Source: Ignelater luminosus (taxonomy: Eukaryota > Arthropoda > Insecta > Coleoptera > Elateridae). Taken from it: a stretch of 64,000 nt of DNA. The DNA is taken from assembly GCA_011009095.1 (NCBI GenBank), contig VTPC01090589.1:777515-841514 (forward strand), given 5' to 3'. The translations under genes were made by a program, and so were the position numbers. The notes below the pieces were generated by a model that made no database searches, was not told the origin of the DNA, and was given only the letters and a program-made list of their open reading frames with translations. Shown one piece after another: positions 20,571-33,639 of this stretch (position 1 is the stretch's first letter; each line of letters starts with the position of its first letter).

Positions 20571-22185
20571 GCTAACAAAGTTAAATGGTTTTGATGCGTA
20601 AAAAGGGAAAATACTTGTGTAGGGTTTTTTTTTTGTAATTTTTAAGAGGAACCAAAAGAAGCTTATATTTTGTGGGATAAATCTGAAATATAAAAACTTG
20701 TCTGGTAATTTATAAAATCTGATGTGTTGCAATCAAATTGGAGCTTTCTCATTGTTATGAATGCCGAAGAACTGGAAGCAAGCGAAAAGCTTAAGGGGTT
20801 GGAAAAGTTAGTGAGTCTGTGCAGTTCGTGCTATGCGCATTTCGCGGTGATCGAGTAGTTATATCGGTGTCCCGTGTCCTAAAATATCAGTGCCAAAACA
20901 CGAGGCGTGTTTCATTTACTCGAACCGTGTTACTCTACTAACTTGATTTTTGTATGTATTTTAACTTTACGGAGGACCAGACAATTATCGTTAATTATTA
21001 ATCATGCCAATACCATTAAAGAATACATGTAAAGATGTAAAATTACATTATTACTTAAAAAATCTAGCTTAATTTTATATAAAAAATGTACAATTTTAGC
21101 ACTGATTTAGTTTTGTCCCCTAAGTTTAGAGAAAGCGAGAAAAACAACTGCATCTAACTCTAAACACTACGTGTTATGAGTACCTGTAACACGTGATGAC
21201 TAAATTAGCAGTATTCAGTATTAATCTTCATTTTCTGGTAAGTGGAACTGGTCCTGTATCAAAAATAATAAAACTTTACAAATAACAATAAAAAACATTT
21301 TTGTTCTTTTACTTCTAACATAATAACGTTGTCAGATTTGAGATTCAACTGTTTCTTTGTTTGATTGCGCTAACATTAATTGTTTTTTTCTTTTGTAGAA
21401 AGTTTGCATCCGATTCTGTTAACTAATTGTTATTGTTACAACTTAGTTTTAAGAAACTATTCAAAAGTGAGCAATAACGAATGGGTCGACTGTAAACTAT
21501 TTCCATAAAAAAGTACAGGAAAGAATATAACTGCCTTCTAACCACGGCATAACTAGCTTTCGACTAGTAGAAGGATCTTTTGAATTCTTTTATATCCTTC
21601 CTCCTTATAAAGGTTAAAAAAACAAATGAGTATTGATCTTATTTAAATACGTTCTTTTTACCACAAAGAGTTTTCCGTAATACTAGCAGATATGAGTTTT
21701 TTCCTTATTTTGCGTACGGTAAATATTTAAACAGGAAAACCGAATAATAGGAGTGAAGTCAGATTGTTAAAAATAAAATTTGATTTTTTATTTGTAGTAA
21801 CTCTCAACTTTAATGTAACATAACATAACATTTCCCAATAATAATAATATTTCGTTGTTGTCGTAAAGATAGTTAAATGGAAGGAGAATTTTAATGTAAA
21901 TAATTATTAGGAAAATTAATAAATACAGATATTTTAAAAGTTTATTAAAGGCTTTATAGGATTAAGGTTCACATATAAATTTCATTAATAATTTAAAATT
22001 TTCCAAAGTTAGGCTTTCAAGATTAAAGTGGGATTTATTAAGTTTATAACTTAAAAATAACCTAAAGAGATTTTTATGGTAAAATTGATTTTACTAAATA
22101 AATACAAGACGATGCAAAATAGTAGAAAAAACGTTGACTTAAGATTTTTGTTTACCAAGAAAAAGATGGGTGATGCATTAACATA
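20571..22185. other. AT-rich stretch with no recognised feature
   Basis: A GC-richer patch at about 20,755-20,900 contains no clear ORF. Otherwise nothing was assigned. Confidence 0.4.
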
Positions 22186-22600
22186 CCGGGTGTAACAAAC
22201 AAAATTTATACTGGGTGGTCATGCATGAATTTGCTGTATTTGTCTAGAAATATGATTTTTCTCGTTTATTTTATTTTAAATATCGTATTTTGTGTATTCA
22301 TTTTCAGGATCTGCAGTTTGCTGTTTCCAATATCTAATTTCTTTATTTACTGATAAAAATATTCAGAACATTTAAAAATTGGAAGCGTGAAATAAGCATA
22401 GAAAACCATTGATAGATAGAAACTAGAAATATACAAAATGTTGCGTTAACAATAAACAATTAGTAGTAGATCACTTTCGGTGTAATCAAAAATGGGAAAA
22501 ACATGATTTCTATGTCAACTAATGCAAAATCATCATTTATTTTGATATTCCTAGAAATAGAGACCCCAAAGAAAGTGCATTAAATCTCTGTTACACTCGG
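22186..22600. mobile_element. Small TA-flanked MITE candidate (415 bp)
   Basis: The ends are ccgggtgtaaca (22,186) and tgttacactcgg (ending 22,600), inverted with 1 mismatch in 12, each bordered by TA. Weaker inverted similarity continues inward around tctagaaatatgatttt (near 22,245) and ttctaggaatatc (reverse complement, near 22,550). There is no coding sequence. Confidence 0.55.
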
Positions 22601-25459
22601 TATAAATAAATGATATTAATAGAGTAAGTACTGGTCGGAAAGTTATTATACAGAGAAAAAAAAAACTTCATTTATTGTTCTGCGCGTAAAGATTCAAAAT
22701 CAAAACTTCTTTTCTGATGCTATTAACTACTCTCCAAAACGAAAAAGTAAGTCACGTACTTCATATATCCAATTTTACAGGCTAGTTTTCCCTCTTGCAT
22801 TTCTATGGTTTCCACAAAATAAATGTTCGGGAAAAAACTAGAATGAAGGTGATTAATTATGTGTATTCAATCCATTCATTCAAAAGTATAAGCTTGCTAT
22901 CGTCGATTTCTCCATTGTCGGTTGAAATTTCGACATCTTTATTATCTGTTATTACCTTTTGTTTTCGTTAATTTTAGTATGTGCATAAAGATCCGAATTG
23001 CATTAATCAATTTATATTATTTCATCAAAATCGCCAAATTTAATTTGTGCCGTTTCACTCAGTAAAGTATTTTACAAGGGCACATTGTGTATTATTCATG
23101 GTTCAAACGTGGACCTTTTCAAAAATTCTCACCTTTATTCCATTTTTTTTATAAATGAGATGTTTACAGCAAAAATTAGGGTATAATTTTTATATTGGAA
23201 GTAAAACTTTTTAGTTGGGGAAAAAAGTATAAGATTGAATTTAAAAATCAGCATAAATTGACATCCTCCGAATAAATTTGAAATTTCAAGTTTGAAGTTG
23301 ATAACTTAGGTACTAAATTTTTACAGTTACATTTATTTGCTTCTATGCCGAGAAGTGGTAGAATAAGATTTTAGTTCTATAAGAAATAGATCGTAATATT
23401 TCTTCATTATTTATTTTCCCAGAATGCTAGTTTCTCGTATACTAAAGATTTTCTTCTGAATAAGATAGTTTACTTGTTAGAAAGTCTTGTGGGTTTTAGC
23501 AAAGTACGGGTGGGTGTGTCAGTTAACGCAAACGCGTATACCCAAATGAGACGGGTCGGCGCCACAAGAGTAGCACAACACTTGGGGGGGCTAAATAAGC
23601 AAGCAATAGAAGCTTGCTGATGCTGAGTTTCCAGAGATTCCAGGGCTGGAAATTTGCATTTGTCGCGTTATCTGGTTCTGATATAACAATTCAAATGAGA
23701 AAATCAAGATGCTTCTGCCGATCGAACTTTACGTTCTGTATTTCTTTACTGCTAACGGTGTTCGATAACAAAGCCAACTCTTTTATCTCTGAGAGTTTTT
23801 GATTGCTTTTAATAGATGTTGGTGTTGAATAGACAGATATCAGTATGTCGTTAGACTTTTATTAAATAACTTATTTTCAAAAAATAAATGTGGGTCAAAT
23901 ATTAAAATTTTATATGCAACTCTTTTTGTTTAAATTGTAATAACACAAAACATATGGGTTATTTAACGTAAGTTATGAAAAATTCCACAGAAAAATAATT
24001 TTATTATAGAAAATGAAAAAAGAAATTCTATAACTTACGTTAGGATTAGTTTAGGCCGCAGTAAATCAATGCCTTCTTTGAAACTGATAATGTATGCTAG
24101 GTTATGATTATCAAAATATTTTTTTCTGAAGTCTCGTTTTGATTTTCTTTTAATAATAATATTAATTCCTGCAGTAATTTTAGAATTTCTATATAAACCT
24201 AAAATACTAATATAACGTCATAACCGTTTCGAATTACAAATCAAATCTCAATTCCAGTTTATTAATCATTTTATCCGGATTGGATCATCTATCTACATTA
24301 CTACTTTCATCGATACCTTTAGGCATGTAAACCAAGAACTGAGTTTATTTTAGCAGAGAGATTTGATTTTTATTTAGTAATTTCATCTTGTCAACAAATA
24401 CAACTGACGGATTTGCTTACTATTCATATTATATAATAAGTCACTAAATATTAAATATATAAATATTTCAAAAAGTGAACAAAAAATTGCAATGTTCTGT
24501 TTAAATGTAAATTATATCAGAGATGCAAATTCACAAAGTCAGACTCGTTTTAAGGGCCGAAATGGCGTGAAATCCCAAAATTTACAAAAATTGAGATATT
24601 GGGGTTCTTATTTCCTTTCTTGAGATTTAAAAAACTTTAGAAATAGCCTGGGAAATTTTTAGTTTTCAAATATTTTTAGCTGAAACAGACTACTCAAAAA
24701 AGTAAAACCAGCATGCAGATAAATTTGAAAATCATGCAATAATAATGAAATTTCAAGCTTTTATTGTTTTGAAATGTTTGGGCATTCCTGGAAAGTCTTC
24801 ATTATCAGTCAGACATTGCTTCTCATAATCTCTTTGTATCTTGATTCTTGACTTGTGAAAATACATTTTTACCAAAACATCTGCAATTTTGATTTTTCAG
24901 ATCTCTGAGAGTCTTTCTTCATCAATTATCAATGTTGTTTAGACACATTCTCATTATTTCTTATTTGGGCATAGCTGTTCTAAATGTTAAGCGAGACTTT
25001 AATCAAGAAGATTGTCTAACTTTCTTGGTGACGCTTTTTGATACTTTTCAGAAATTTATATTTAGCTCAAATATAGTAATACTAATCTAACATTCAAAGT
25101 AAATACGATAATCCCAAAAATTTAGAAACACCTAAATCCCAATACCACAAGTAATAGAAAATCTAAAAATTCTAGAAATAGAACAAATCAAAACCAAACT
25201 GAACTAGACACGATTTCCATGATGGTTTTCCAATAGTATTTGCCATGTTCTCAATTACTTTATGGAGGCAGCTATAACACAAAAAAAATCATTAATGAAC
25301 TACAAAGTATATAAAAAACCTATTGGCAAAAATATTGTATCTTCATGAAATTGAAGAATTGACCATTGACCTTGACCACATAAAAACAAAGAAAACTGCT
25401 TTTTGACATCTTTAAAGCACTTACAACTATGATCCACATAATAACACAGTGCAATAGCA
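22601..25459. other. AT-rich stretch with no recognised gene
   Basis: Nothing was assigned. The segment near 24,570-24,610 (cccaaaatttacaaaaattg then agatattgggg) resembles 34,570-34,600 (cccaaaattgattttttgag then atattgc), a possible dispersed scrap. Confidence 0.4.
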
Positions 25460-26210
25460 AAATCTTGAAATAAGATTTCTCAACAGAAATCGATAATATA
25501 CGACCAATATAATCTATTACGCTAGGTTAAAGTCAAACAAGTTTTATTCTCAGTTCAAAAATTTGTGAAAGATTGATTTTTACATATTTCTCGAATTTGT
25601 GTTCAAGGCCTCAACTGCTATTGTCATTTTAGCACCCTACCTTCAATTGTAGAATGGTCGAATTTCTCGGATATTTAAAAATTTGATATTTTCGAGCCTT
25701 TTTACAACTAATACTCCAAGGTATCGAATGAAACAAGAAAAATCGAAAATTGCACCTACTCGATTTATATTTCGAGTCATTATGAACCATTGCTTACAAA
25801 AAGGTTCTATCTTAATCGGACGTCTCGTTCTGGAAATATACAGGAAAAGGCATCTTCTTCTAAATGCGAGCTGCTAGCTATACAACAAAAGAAAATCGAA
25901 CTTTACCTACAGCAAACTTTTTTAGAGGTGGCTTCCTATCGTATACTCAATTCTTGAGGCGATTGGCAAATGTTTAGTGTTCTTTTGTCATTGTTCAAAA
26001 ATGGTTGAAATTGGCGATAGTCTTTTGCGTTTTACCAAGAAACTCATCTATTTTTGTTATTGGGAAAACAGCTTTTCAAGTCTAATTTTGCAAAACCTGA
26101 GCGCTATACTTGTTCTGCACACTTATTCCTAAGTAGAACAAAATCCCAAAGTCCCATTTCGATATCGTTCGAAACGCGTATGGACCAAAATTTGTTCAAG
26201 TGTATTCCTT
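25460..26210 (+). repeat. Unidentified, formerly coding repeat, copy 1
   Basis: Patchy but collinear similarity to the reverse complement of 62,160-62,840. Landmarks in order are ttcaattgt (25,650 region), tactccaaggtatc and gaatgaaacaa (25,711-25,735), and atttcgatatc...cgtatggaccaaaatttg...tcaagtg (26,157-26,202). Translated, both copies give TPRY-MKQ and FDI...YGP-F-QV with different flanking residues, so an ancient coding sequence is likely. The family is unknown to me and no terminal repeats were seen. Confidence 0.55.
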
Positions 26211-29200
26211 AAAGACAGCGCTTTAATTCCCGATCCTTTAACGTTGCGCATAATGATAGGGGAGACTTTAGTCGTTTTTGATACTATCGTAATGCCCATT
26301 GAGATCATTTTTTAAATCTAAAGTGTAAGTATTTTGAATTGATATGTTCATGAGTGTTATTCCTTTTGATCTAAGCTACAACTTTGTCCAGACAATGTGA
26401 AGAATGACATTATAAACTTTGCCCTAACCTACAGGAATCTCTTGGGGAATAGACTCGTTTGGTCACATATTACCGATTTTCGTTGAAGAATCTCATTTCG
26501 AAATCCTCACTGTGATAATTATTCATAGAGGACTAATGTATCTGTGATTTGGCTTATGAGACCCAAATCACGTTTTTCCCCAACAATATTGTTCTAACTG
26601 TTCTTGAGGTATAAGTTAGATTTCTCAAAATGCGGTTTTTGAACGTCTAGCTAAGTATTTGTTTGGCTCGATTCACAATCAAGTGTGGTAAACCTTGTCT
26701 TTTTTTCCTCGATATTCAGCCAACACAAAAATGAAAATATGAAGATGGTCAGTTTGGCATTGTCTTGAGATAACCGTATCTACTAGCGAATATTAAAAGT
26801 AAGATGGCCAAAATGTTACTTGACCATATTGGAAGGATAGCTCGCTTGAATGTAACCAGCACTAATGAAAACACTTCGTCGTAGTAAAAAAGTCACAACC
26901 TTGAGTGGTAAAACATATAAGACCTCCTTTGATACTAAAAACAATTTAAAACAAGCTTTCGAAACAGTTTGTAAATGTTGCTTTAAATATTTGAATCAAA
27001 CTTAACAACGAAAATGCTAATCTTCTTACCAGATAAAGTTGTGATATTTTATTCAAATGACTAGAACACATTAACATGATCCCAAGTTCATCTGCAGGGA
27101 AAAATTTTATTGTTGAACAAGGAGTTTTCAGCTCTAGTAGAGTTGTTCAGCATTAGTAATGCTAAGAGTTGTAAGACGAGTACTTTTTGATTTTTCCCAT
27201 GAGACAGGGTTGGCCAAGATCATATATTCTAAATGCTGTTCTACAGGGTTTTGATCTTTGTAGTACCTACAGTATTTATATCTATGTAAAACAAAACAAA
27301 CTGTATGAGATCATTAGCAATATTACAGTACAAATTAAAAACTTCCCATTGCCTGTGATGAGACTTTCTGAATATGCCGTAATAGGCCAAAACGCTAGAA
27401 AAAAGAGTATAAATAGTTTTTTTCGAAAGAAAGCAAACTTGAGAAGCAAGTTTTATAGACGAAACAGACAGAAGTGGGAAGGTGATTTACTTGATATATA
27501 AATAGAATGTCTGAGGGGTTTTGAAAATGAAAGTTCTATTTTTTGATAATAGATTATTTTGTCTCTTATGGTTACAAATTGTTAATCTGTTTACGGGATA
27601 GTATTCGGAGCCCCGTGGACATCGTTGTAGAAATGTAGAAAGTAGAGATTTATTTAATAGAATATAGATTCCCTGGCGTTTTTGAGTACAAAATCTTGGT
27701 CTTAGAAAGAAAACTGCTTTTATTTTGCTTTGATCACCTGAAAAACGAGAAATATATCTATTTGCAATGGACTCGTTTGGCAGGTACTAAATAGTCTATT
27801 TAAGAATATTTTAATAACCCTATCCAATCCTTCTAGATAATAATATTTAATCTTCTAGACCGTTCGTATCGAAGACGTATCAAAATAACTTTATGATATC
27901 CTTTGAATACCTGCTATGCCATTTTAACGCCTGAGGCAAAGGAAGACATTAATGAGTGTATTCCCGGCCTTAGGTAACTTTTCTTAAGCTCGGTTAATAC
28001 AACTTAATAAACCGGCCGTTTCTTCAGTTCTGTATAGAAGTTAACCACAGTAATACATCATATTTCTATTTCTACAATATTTCATTCAGGAAAAAACTAA
28101 ACATAGTGTTATTCGAGGACATTTTTCTTCTACAGCCTAAAAACGTTCATTCATAAATATTTCTTTATAAACGTCAAAATGCTCAAAACCCCGAGTAACA
28201 TGAATTTTATCTAGAACTTTAAGAAAAAAATGTCTTGTTTTTTTTAACCAGAGGTTATTGAACAAAAGAATTCTGGAAAATGAAAAGGCAGATTTTAAAA
28301 TTTAAAATCAACGATACTTTCTTTATATAAGTCGATCTCTAGACTTTGTTAAAAAAAATTACTTTCCTTTTGTGCAAAGTATGTGGAATGTTAACACAAT
28401 TGCTCAATTTTCCTTATTGGAGATCATTAGTAAGCCCTGAATATTCAAAAAGCCTACCACGATCTGGTGGTTTTCTATTCACGGTAATTTACATATATTC
28501 ATGGATTTAGTTGCCCTCTCAGAATCTCTTAATATAAGGCACTTAATTTTGTGAATTCTTCCATAATACGTTGAAAACATTTCATGTGAGATAATAATTT
28601 GTTTAATGCTGAAAATAAATCTGATTGCGTAGTAACAATAATAAATTTGTTCTGAATAATAATTTATTGCATGTAAAAACGAAAATAGGAAACGTTTAAG
28701 TTTACGCTAGAAAAACACTTATCAGTAGTGTCATCAGAACCGTGTTATTTTTTGTATGTTGTTTTATCTCTTCATGAATGGCTTGGCTGACTAGATTAAA
28801 AGCAAACATGCTACTGAAGCCAGCCATTTTCTAGAAATAATAAATCATAATTTATAGAAAATCCAAGGAAGTGATTCACTCAGCTTTAAAAATACTTTTT
28901 CAAAGATGTAACTTTCAAAACAACGACACTGCTTATAGTTTATGGCCATGTTTTAATCTATAAAGGTCTTTTCTTCTAAACGTTATGAAGTAAACATATG
29001 CATTGCAGATAAGCTTCCTCTGGTAACTTTTCTTTACGAAAGGACAACATAAAGAATAATGAAACTTGACACAACAGTTAAGAAACCTAATAAGTAAAGA
29101 GTTGTAAAGAGTATTTTACTGGAAGTACATCTACTCTTCCTGTTAGTGCTTATATAGGAATCTTATTTTCAAATTATTTCTCGATCACTGCCAAGCATAA

Positions 29201-29311
29201 TTTAAGAATCATAAATTACGGGAGAATTAATTTTCTCTCCCTTCATGCTAATATGACATTTTGGCCGTTTTTGACATTTAAATTATTTTGATCCGTTTCC
29301 ATCATTGTCTA
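26211..29311. other. AT-rich stretch with no recognised gene
   Basis: Small ORFs (for example 27,187-27,501, 104 codons) show no family motif. No repeat pair was identified. Confidence 0.4.
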
Positions 29312-30217
29312 CGAGGTTTGTTCAAAAAGTATTGCGAATTTTGAATTTCCGCGGGTTACGTATATTCGATTTTCGATTTTTTTGTGGCGTTATGTTGGTA
29401 CTCATGTCCCTCATTTATGCCGAAAAGTTCGGCCATTTTGAATGTTTAGTTAATTTTTGACAGCTGTTTTGCTTGGACTTGTTTTGGCTCGTCTTCGATT
29501 TTTGCCTATTCCAAAAAATGGATCAAAGAATCTATATCAAATTTTGTGTGAAAAACAAAATTAAGTGCACGGACGCATTCCGAATGTTGACTGTGGCATA
29601 TGGTGAAGCTACCTTGGACTGAAGCAACGTTTATCGGTGGTACAAAATGTTCTCAGAGGGCCGAGAAGATGTGAACGACGAAGAGCGTGCTTTTGGTTTT
29701 GCTTACAGTTTTCTTTGATTGCAGGGGCGTGGTGCATTATGAGTTCTTGCCACAGGGTAGAACGGTCAATAAGGAATATTACCTGCAAGTTATGCGCTAG
29801 AAACGTCCGGATTTGTGGAAGAACAAAAATTGGCTTTTGCACCATGATAACGCCCCTGCTCACACATCGTTGCTTGTGCGCGAATTTTTGGCCAAAAACA
29901 ACACACTAATGATGCCGCAGCCACCGTATTCCCCAGACCTGGCCCCCTGTGACTTTTTCGTGTTCCCGAAACTGAAGAGGCCCATGAAAGGACGACGCTA
30001 CGCTACGATTGAGGAGATAAAGATGGCATCGAAGAAGGAGCTGAACAAGATCACAAAAAATGATTTTTTGAAGTGCTTCGAGAATTGGAAAAAACGTTGG
30101 CACAAGTGTATAATATCTGATGGGGATTACTTTGAAGGGGACAAAATAGATATTCATGAATAAATAAATAATTTTTGAAAAAACACAAAATTCGCGATAC
30201 TTTTTGAACAGACCTCG
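29312..30217 (+). mobile_element. Mariner, internally deleted (906 bp)
   Basis: The terminal repeats, about 30 bp starting cgaggtttgttcaaaaagta at 29,312 and inverted at the right end to 30,217, differ at two positions by eye. TA flanks both sides (29,310-29,311 and 30,218-30,219). The size and the missing central part of the transposase show an internal deletion of about 0.4 kb compared with a full mariner. Confidence 0.95.
29518..30163 (+). pseudogene. Mariner transposase remnant (GVQW3/SETMAR-like lineage)
   Basis: ATG 29,518 opens MDQRIYIKFCVKNKIKC, AFRMLTVAYGEATL, then a stop (TGA for an expected codon) and YRWYKMFSEGREDVNDEER, the first helix-turn-helix of a mariner transposase. The middle, including the first catalytic Asp, is deleted near 29,690. 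The frame resumes as GVVHYEFLPQGRTVNKEYY, has a TAG, then KNKNWLLHHDNAPAHTS and PPYSPDLAPCDFFVFPKLK, giving two catalytic Asp separated by 34 residues, and runs to a stop at 30,163. The C-terminal 116 codons (29,813-30,163) are open. It is inactive. Confidence 0.85.
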
Positions 30218-30506
30218 TATCTTTTATGCTCATTAATTCGGAAACATCCTTGACAGCTTTTTTACATTCTGTCTAATGATATTTAATACTCTTCTAATGC
30301 GAATTTTCTAAATTGACATTCCAATTTCCAATCAGTAATAGACACAACTCCACAGTAACTACCAAAGTAAATCCAGACCTCCAGTACCTAATCTTCCCAT
30401 CGGAGTGAATTCGAACTAATAAGCTTTGATGAACTTTTTCGTGAAGTAAAGGTTAAAACAAGTTTGAGGGCAACTGCAATTTTGATGTTAAACTGGAGAT
30501 TCTTGA

Positions 30507-30908
30507 TCAGCAGTAGCACGACAACGCTTGGTGGGTCTTCCGCCATTTTGATGCGTTTCTCATTTTTATTCTCCAATTCGTAATTCCCAGAGTTTTGATG
30601 TCTTTTTCTACCTGGTGCATATATCTAAGTTTCGGTCTTCCTATAGATTTCTTGCCAAGTGGTCCTTGTTTTGTTATTCTTTTTGTTGGTTCTTTATCTT
30701 TCATTCTTTTTATATGTCCTACCCGTCTAAGACGTTCCAGCTTTATAAATGTAACGACATCGGGTTCTCTATACGAAATTATATCGTCTTCGCCATAGCC
30801 CATTTTCCATTATTCCTCCATAAATTTGGCGCAGAATTTTCATCATTTCTGGTTGTAGTCTAAGTTTTAGTTCCATACACAAGGACAGACAGACCTTATT
30901 AAAGTTGT
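30507..30908 (-). pseudogene. LINE ORF2 C-terminal region
   Basis: Downstream of the mariner (minus strand) the translation reads VYGTKT, then LRQIYGGIMENGLWRRRYN, and in another frame LERLRRVGHIKRMKDKEPT, KSIGRPKLRYMHQVEKDIK and ASKWRKTHQAL. These are the C-terminal motifs that follow the reverse transcriptase in RTE-like LINEs (YGSETWTLT, RRxGHxxRM, GRPxxRWxDxVxxD, W). The last 98 codons (30,507-30,803) are uninterrupted. Confidence 0.75.
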
Positions 30909-30909
30909 A

Positions 30910-32076
30910 ATGGAAGTCCGGAACAAAGTATCGGCTCCATCTAGCGGTGTAAAACTTAAAGTGTTTGACATAAACAAACAAAAATTTGTGTGCTAATTTT
31001 TTGAACATCGATTAATCAATTATCAAAGCTCGAATTATTTTGGTTGTGAAATGGATCGCCAGCAAATGCAAGCTTCAGTGAGTGACATTCATCAACGTCA
31101 TTTCATCAAGATTTCCGTTCTGGCTGGCAAGACAGCGGCAGAAATCCATCGCGACTTAAAGAAGGCATTAAATGGACGTGAGTTTCATATAAGAACCGTA
31201 GAAAGATGGGTGCAAAAAATCAACGAAGGACGACATGACGTCGAAGAAGGTCGTGCCTCAAAAAACATCAAGATTGATTAAATCAAAGAGCTCTTCAAGG
31301 AATCAAAAGTATGGAGTGTGAGAGAAATTGTACGCCGACTTGACTTGCCCAAGACCACTGTGCACGAAATTATAACCGAAAAATTGAAAATGAGCAAGTT
31401 GTCGTGCAAGTGGATACCCCATGTTCTAAACGAAGATCAAGTTCAAGCTCGAATTGGTGCCTGTCGACATAACCTCCTTCGCCATCGTCACAATTCAAGA
31501 CTAATCAAACGCACATTGGCTATTGACGAGTCCTGGGTCAGCCTGTATACCCAGCCCAAACAGAACCGAACGCGTGCTTGGGTACAAGCAGGTGAGCAGT
31601 CGCCCGAAGTTGTCGCTCAGGGCATACACGACTCCAAGCAAATGCTCACCATGGCCATGGATTCTGGAAGAAGGGCAATGTTGCACCAAAGAAGTGTATA
31701 GAGACTTCCTGGAAGCCAATGTTCCGAACTAGATGATCGCCTGCGATTACCGACATGCCATGATTGAACACGACAATGCTCGTCCACATGTGGCTGATGT
31801 CGTTACGAAATGGCTCGGTGAAAACGATGTGGACACTTAGGTTCAACTGCCCTACAGCCCCGATCTACAGCCCTGTGACTTCAATTGTTTTGGTCCATTG
31901 AAGCATAGGTTTGGACGACACGTTAGCGTTGAAGAATTATGCGCTTTAATTACCCGTGTTTGCGAAGTGGGTATGGCTGAGGGGCTCTCTCAGAATGGAG
32001 ATTACTTTGTTTGTAGCATTTGCTGTTTTCTTTTTATTCAATAATAAATTTGCGACACTTTCATCCGGACTTCCTA
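30910..32076 (+). mobile_element. Full-length mariner inserted in the LINE
   Basis: The ends are inverted, left tggaagtccggaacaaagta (from 30,911) and the reverse complement of the right taggaagtccggatgaaagt (to 32,076), with a few mismatches and TA at the borders. The LINE translation is continuous across the insertion: YLGSLITRDNN...EEIRSVNKTYAKQNAS on the right side and the YGTKT...LRQIYG region on the left. The length of 1,167 bp and a transposase with all three catalytic regions show a full-length but mutated copy. Confidence 0.9.
31051..32044 (+). pseudogene. Mariner transposase with stops and a frameshift
   Basis: It begins MDRQQMQASVSDIHQRHFIK at 31,051. One in-frame stop (31,279-31,281) separates it from REIVRRLDLPKTTVHEII and the linker LSCKWIPHVLNEDQ. 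The catalytic motifs are TLAIDESWVSLY (first Asp), MIEHDNARPHVADVV (second) and LPYSPDLQPCDFNCF (third), with 34 residues between the last two. A frameshift lies near 31,670-31,690, and stops follow at about 31,730 and 31,838. The end GDYFVC corresponds to the usual GxYF/V terminus. All three Asp are still encoded, so the damage is nonsense and frameshift only. Confidence 0.85.
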
Positions 32077-32079
32077 TAT

Positions 32080-32720
32080 ATAGCTGGCATTTTGTTTTGC
32101 ATAGGTTTTGTTTACTGAGCGAATTTCTTCACTGACGTTATTGTCACGTGTGATTAAAGAACCCAGGTAGGTAAATTGTTGTACTTCTTCAATATTACTG
32201 TCGTATTTCGGTTATTGTTGGATTATAGGCATGTATGTACTTGGTGTTGGTTTGGTTTATTTTTAGGTCACTCGCTTCGATCACGTCTCTTCTAGATCTT
32301 GTGACTACTTACTACCTGGACACTTCTGTTTCTTATTGTGCCTCTTGTATTAATTTCTGAATCTCTTATTACTTTATTCAGCGTTCTGTTAAATAATGTG
32401 CAAGATAGTGCGTCGTCTTACCTTAATCCCTTTCTTATATGCAGAGCTTCTGTTGCTTCGTTTTGTATCCTAGTCATACTTTCTGTTTCAAGTGTTTCTT
32501 GTATTGCCTGTATTAGGAAATTTCTAGAGATACTGTCACATGCGCTTTCAAAATCAATAAATAAGTGATGAGTATCTATAGTATCTTCATAAATCTTTTC
32601 CAAGATTTGGCGTAGGATAAATATTTGGTCGGTGGTCGGTCGGTTTTATCAGCAGAAGCCACACTGATACGCGCCAACGATGTGTTCCGCGTATGGTCTT
32701 AGCCTTTCATACAGGATGTT
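32080..32720 (-). pseudogene. LINE reverse transcriptase
   Basis: Minus strand. The longest open piece (32,418-32,603) contains THHLFIDFESACDSISRNFL, matching the FIDFKKAFDSI motif with the first catalytic Asp, then IQNEATEALHIRKGLRQDD and LSCILFNRTLNKVIRDSEI (usually GLRQGDALSxxLFN). The FADD/YADD box expected next is missing: sequence jumps from VQV to RSRRDVIEA. Then come LKINQTNTKYIHAYNPT and VQQFTYLGSLITRDNN, the thumb motif. Without the YADD aspartates the enzyme would be dead even if its stops were repaired. Confidence 0.78.
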
Positions 32721-33639
32721 GGAAAGTACTTTATAAATATATTATGTTCAGAAGCGTTATCTTTCTATAAATTTTCACACAGAAGTTGGTCGCCTTTCTT
32801 ATGTGGTGGTACTATGATTCCAAGATTCCATTCTTGTGGTAGTTGTTTTGTTACCCAAACTTCAGCTAGTACTTGGTGCATTTTTGAAGTTAGTCGTTTT
32901 CCTCCTTCTTTTATTAGTTCTGCTGTGATTGACTTTATTATTTTCAGCTTTTTTTTTATTGCAGATGTTACTTCTTCTAGTATCAGTGCTTTCCTTTCTC
33001 TGTCATTGCTATAGCCACTGTAATTTGCTCTATTGCTTTGTTACTGCTCTTTCCTAGCTCTATTTTGTAATATTTGGTCCATCTTTGTAGAAGCTTTTTT
33101 TGTTCTGTTAGGTTGTTCCCATCTTAATCTTTGCACATTGATGTTCGCGGTTTGAATTCTTTATTGTTTCTCCTGATTTTCTGGTAGAATTTCCTTGTTT
33201 TTGATTGCTTATTTAAAGTTTCTATCTCTTGCAGTTCTCTGTTCGTACTGACCTTTTTTATCTTTATGAGCCCATTTTTCTTTTTTTTCTCAGTGACTTG
33301 TATTCCTCATCCATTCTTCTAGTTCTACGGCTTTGTTGGATTCTTCTATATGCCTTAATTCTTCTTTTCGTTATATCTGTACATTCTTTGTCAAACCATT
33401 CATTTTTCCTGGTTCCGTGGCTTTCTTTTCAACCGAATGTCTCTTCTGCTTCCTGGATGATTCTTTTGCACGTCTTCCATTCCTGGTTTATATCTTCGTT
33501 TCTCTCTATATCTTGAGATCTTTCGTTTATGTTTTCTTTATATATTTTGTTTTTGTCGGAATCTTTAAGGTTTTTGTATGTTATATGTTTTTCTAGATCC
33601 TGCGTTTTGCTTGATATTTGAGTTCTTAGCTCTCACTTT

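Noticed and set aside
27187-27501. 104-codon ORF as a gene
   Set aside because: No domain, an AT-driven codon pattern and no splice signals of note; chance is likely.
33229-33596. Plus-strand ORFs of 95 and 87 codons with membrane-like composition
   Set aside because: Hydrophobic mirror of the minus-strand LINE ORF2; no independent support.
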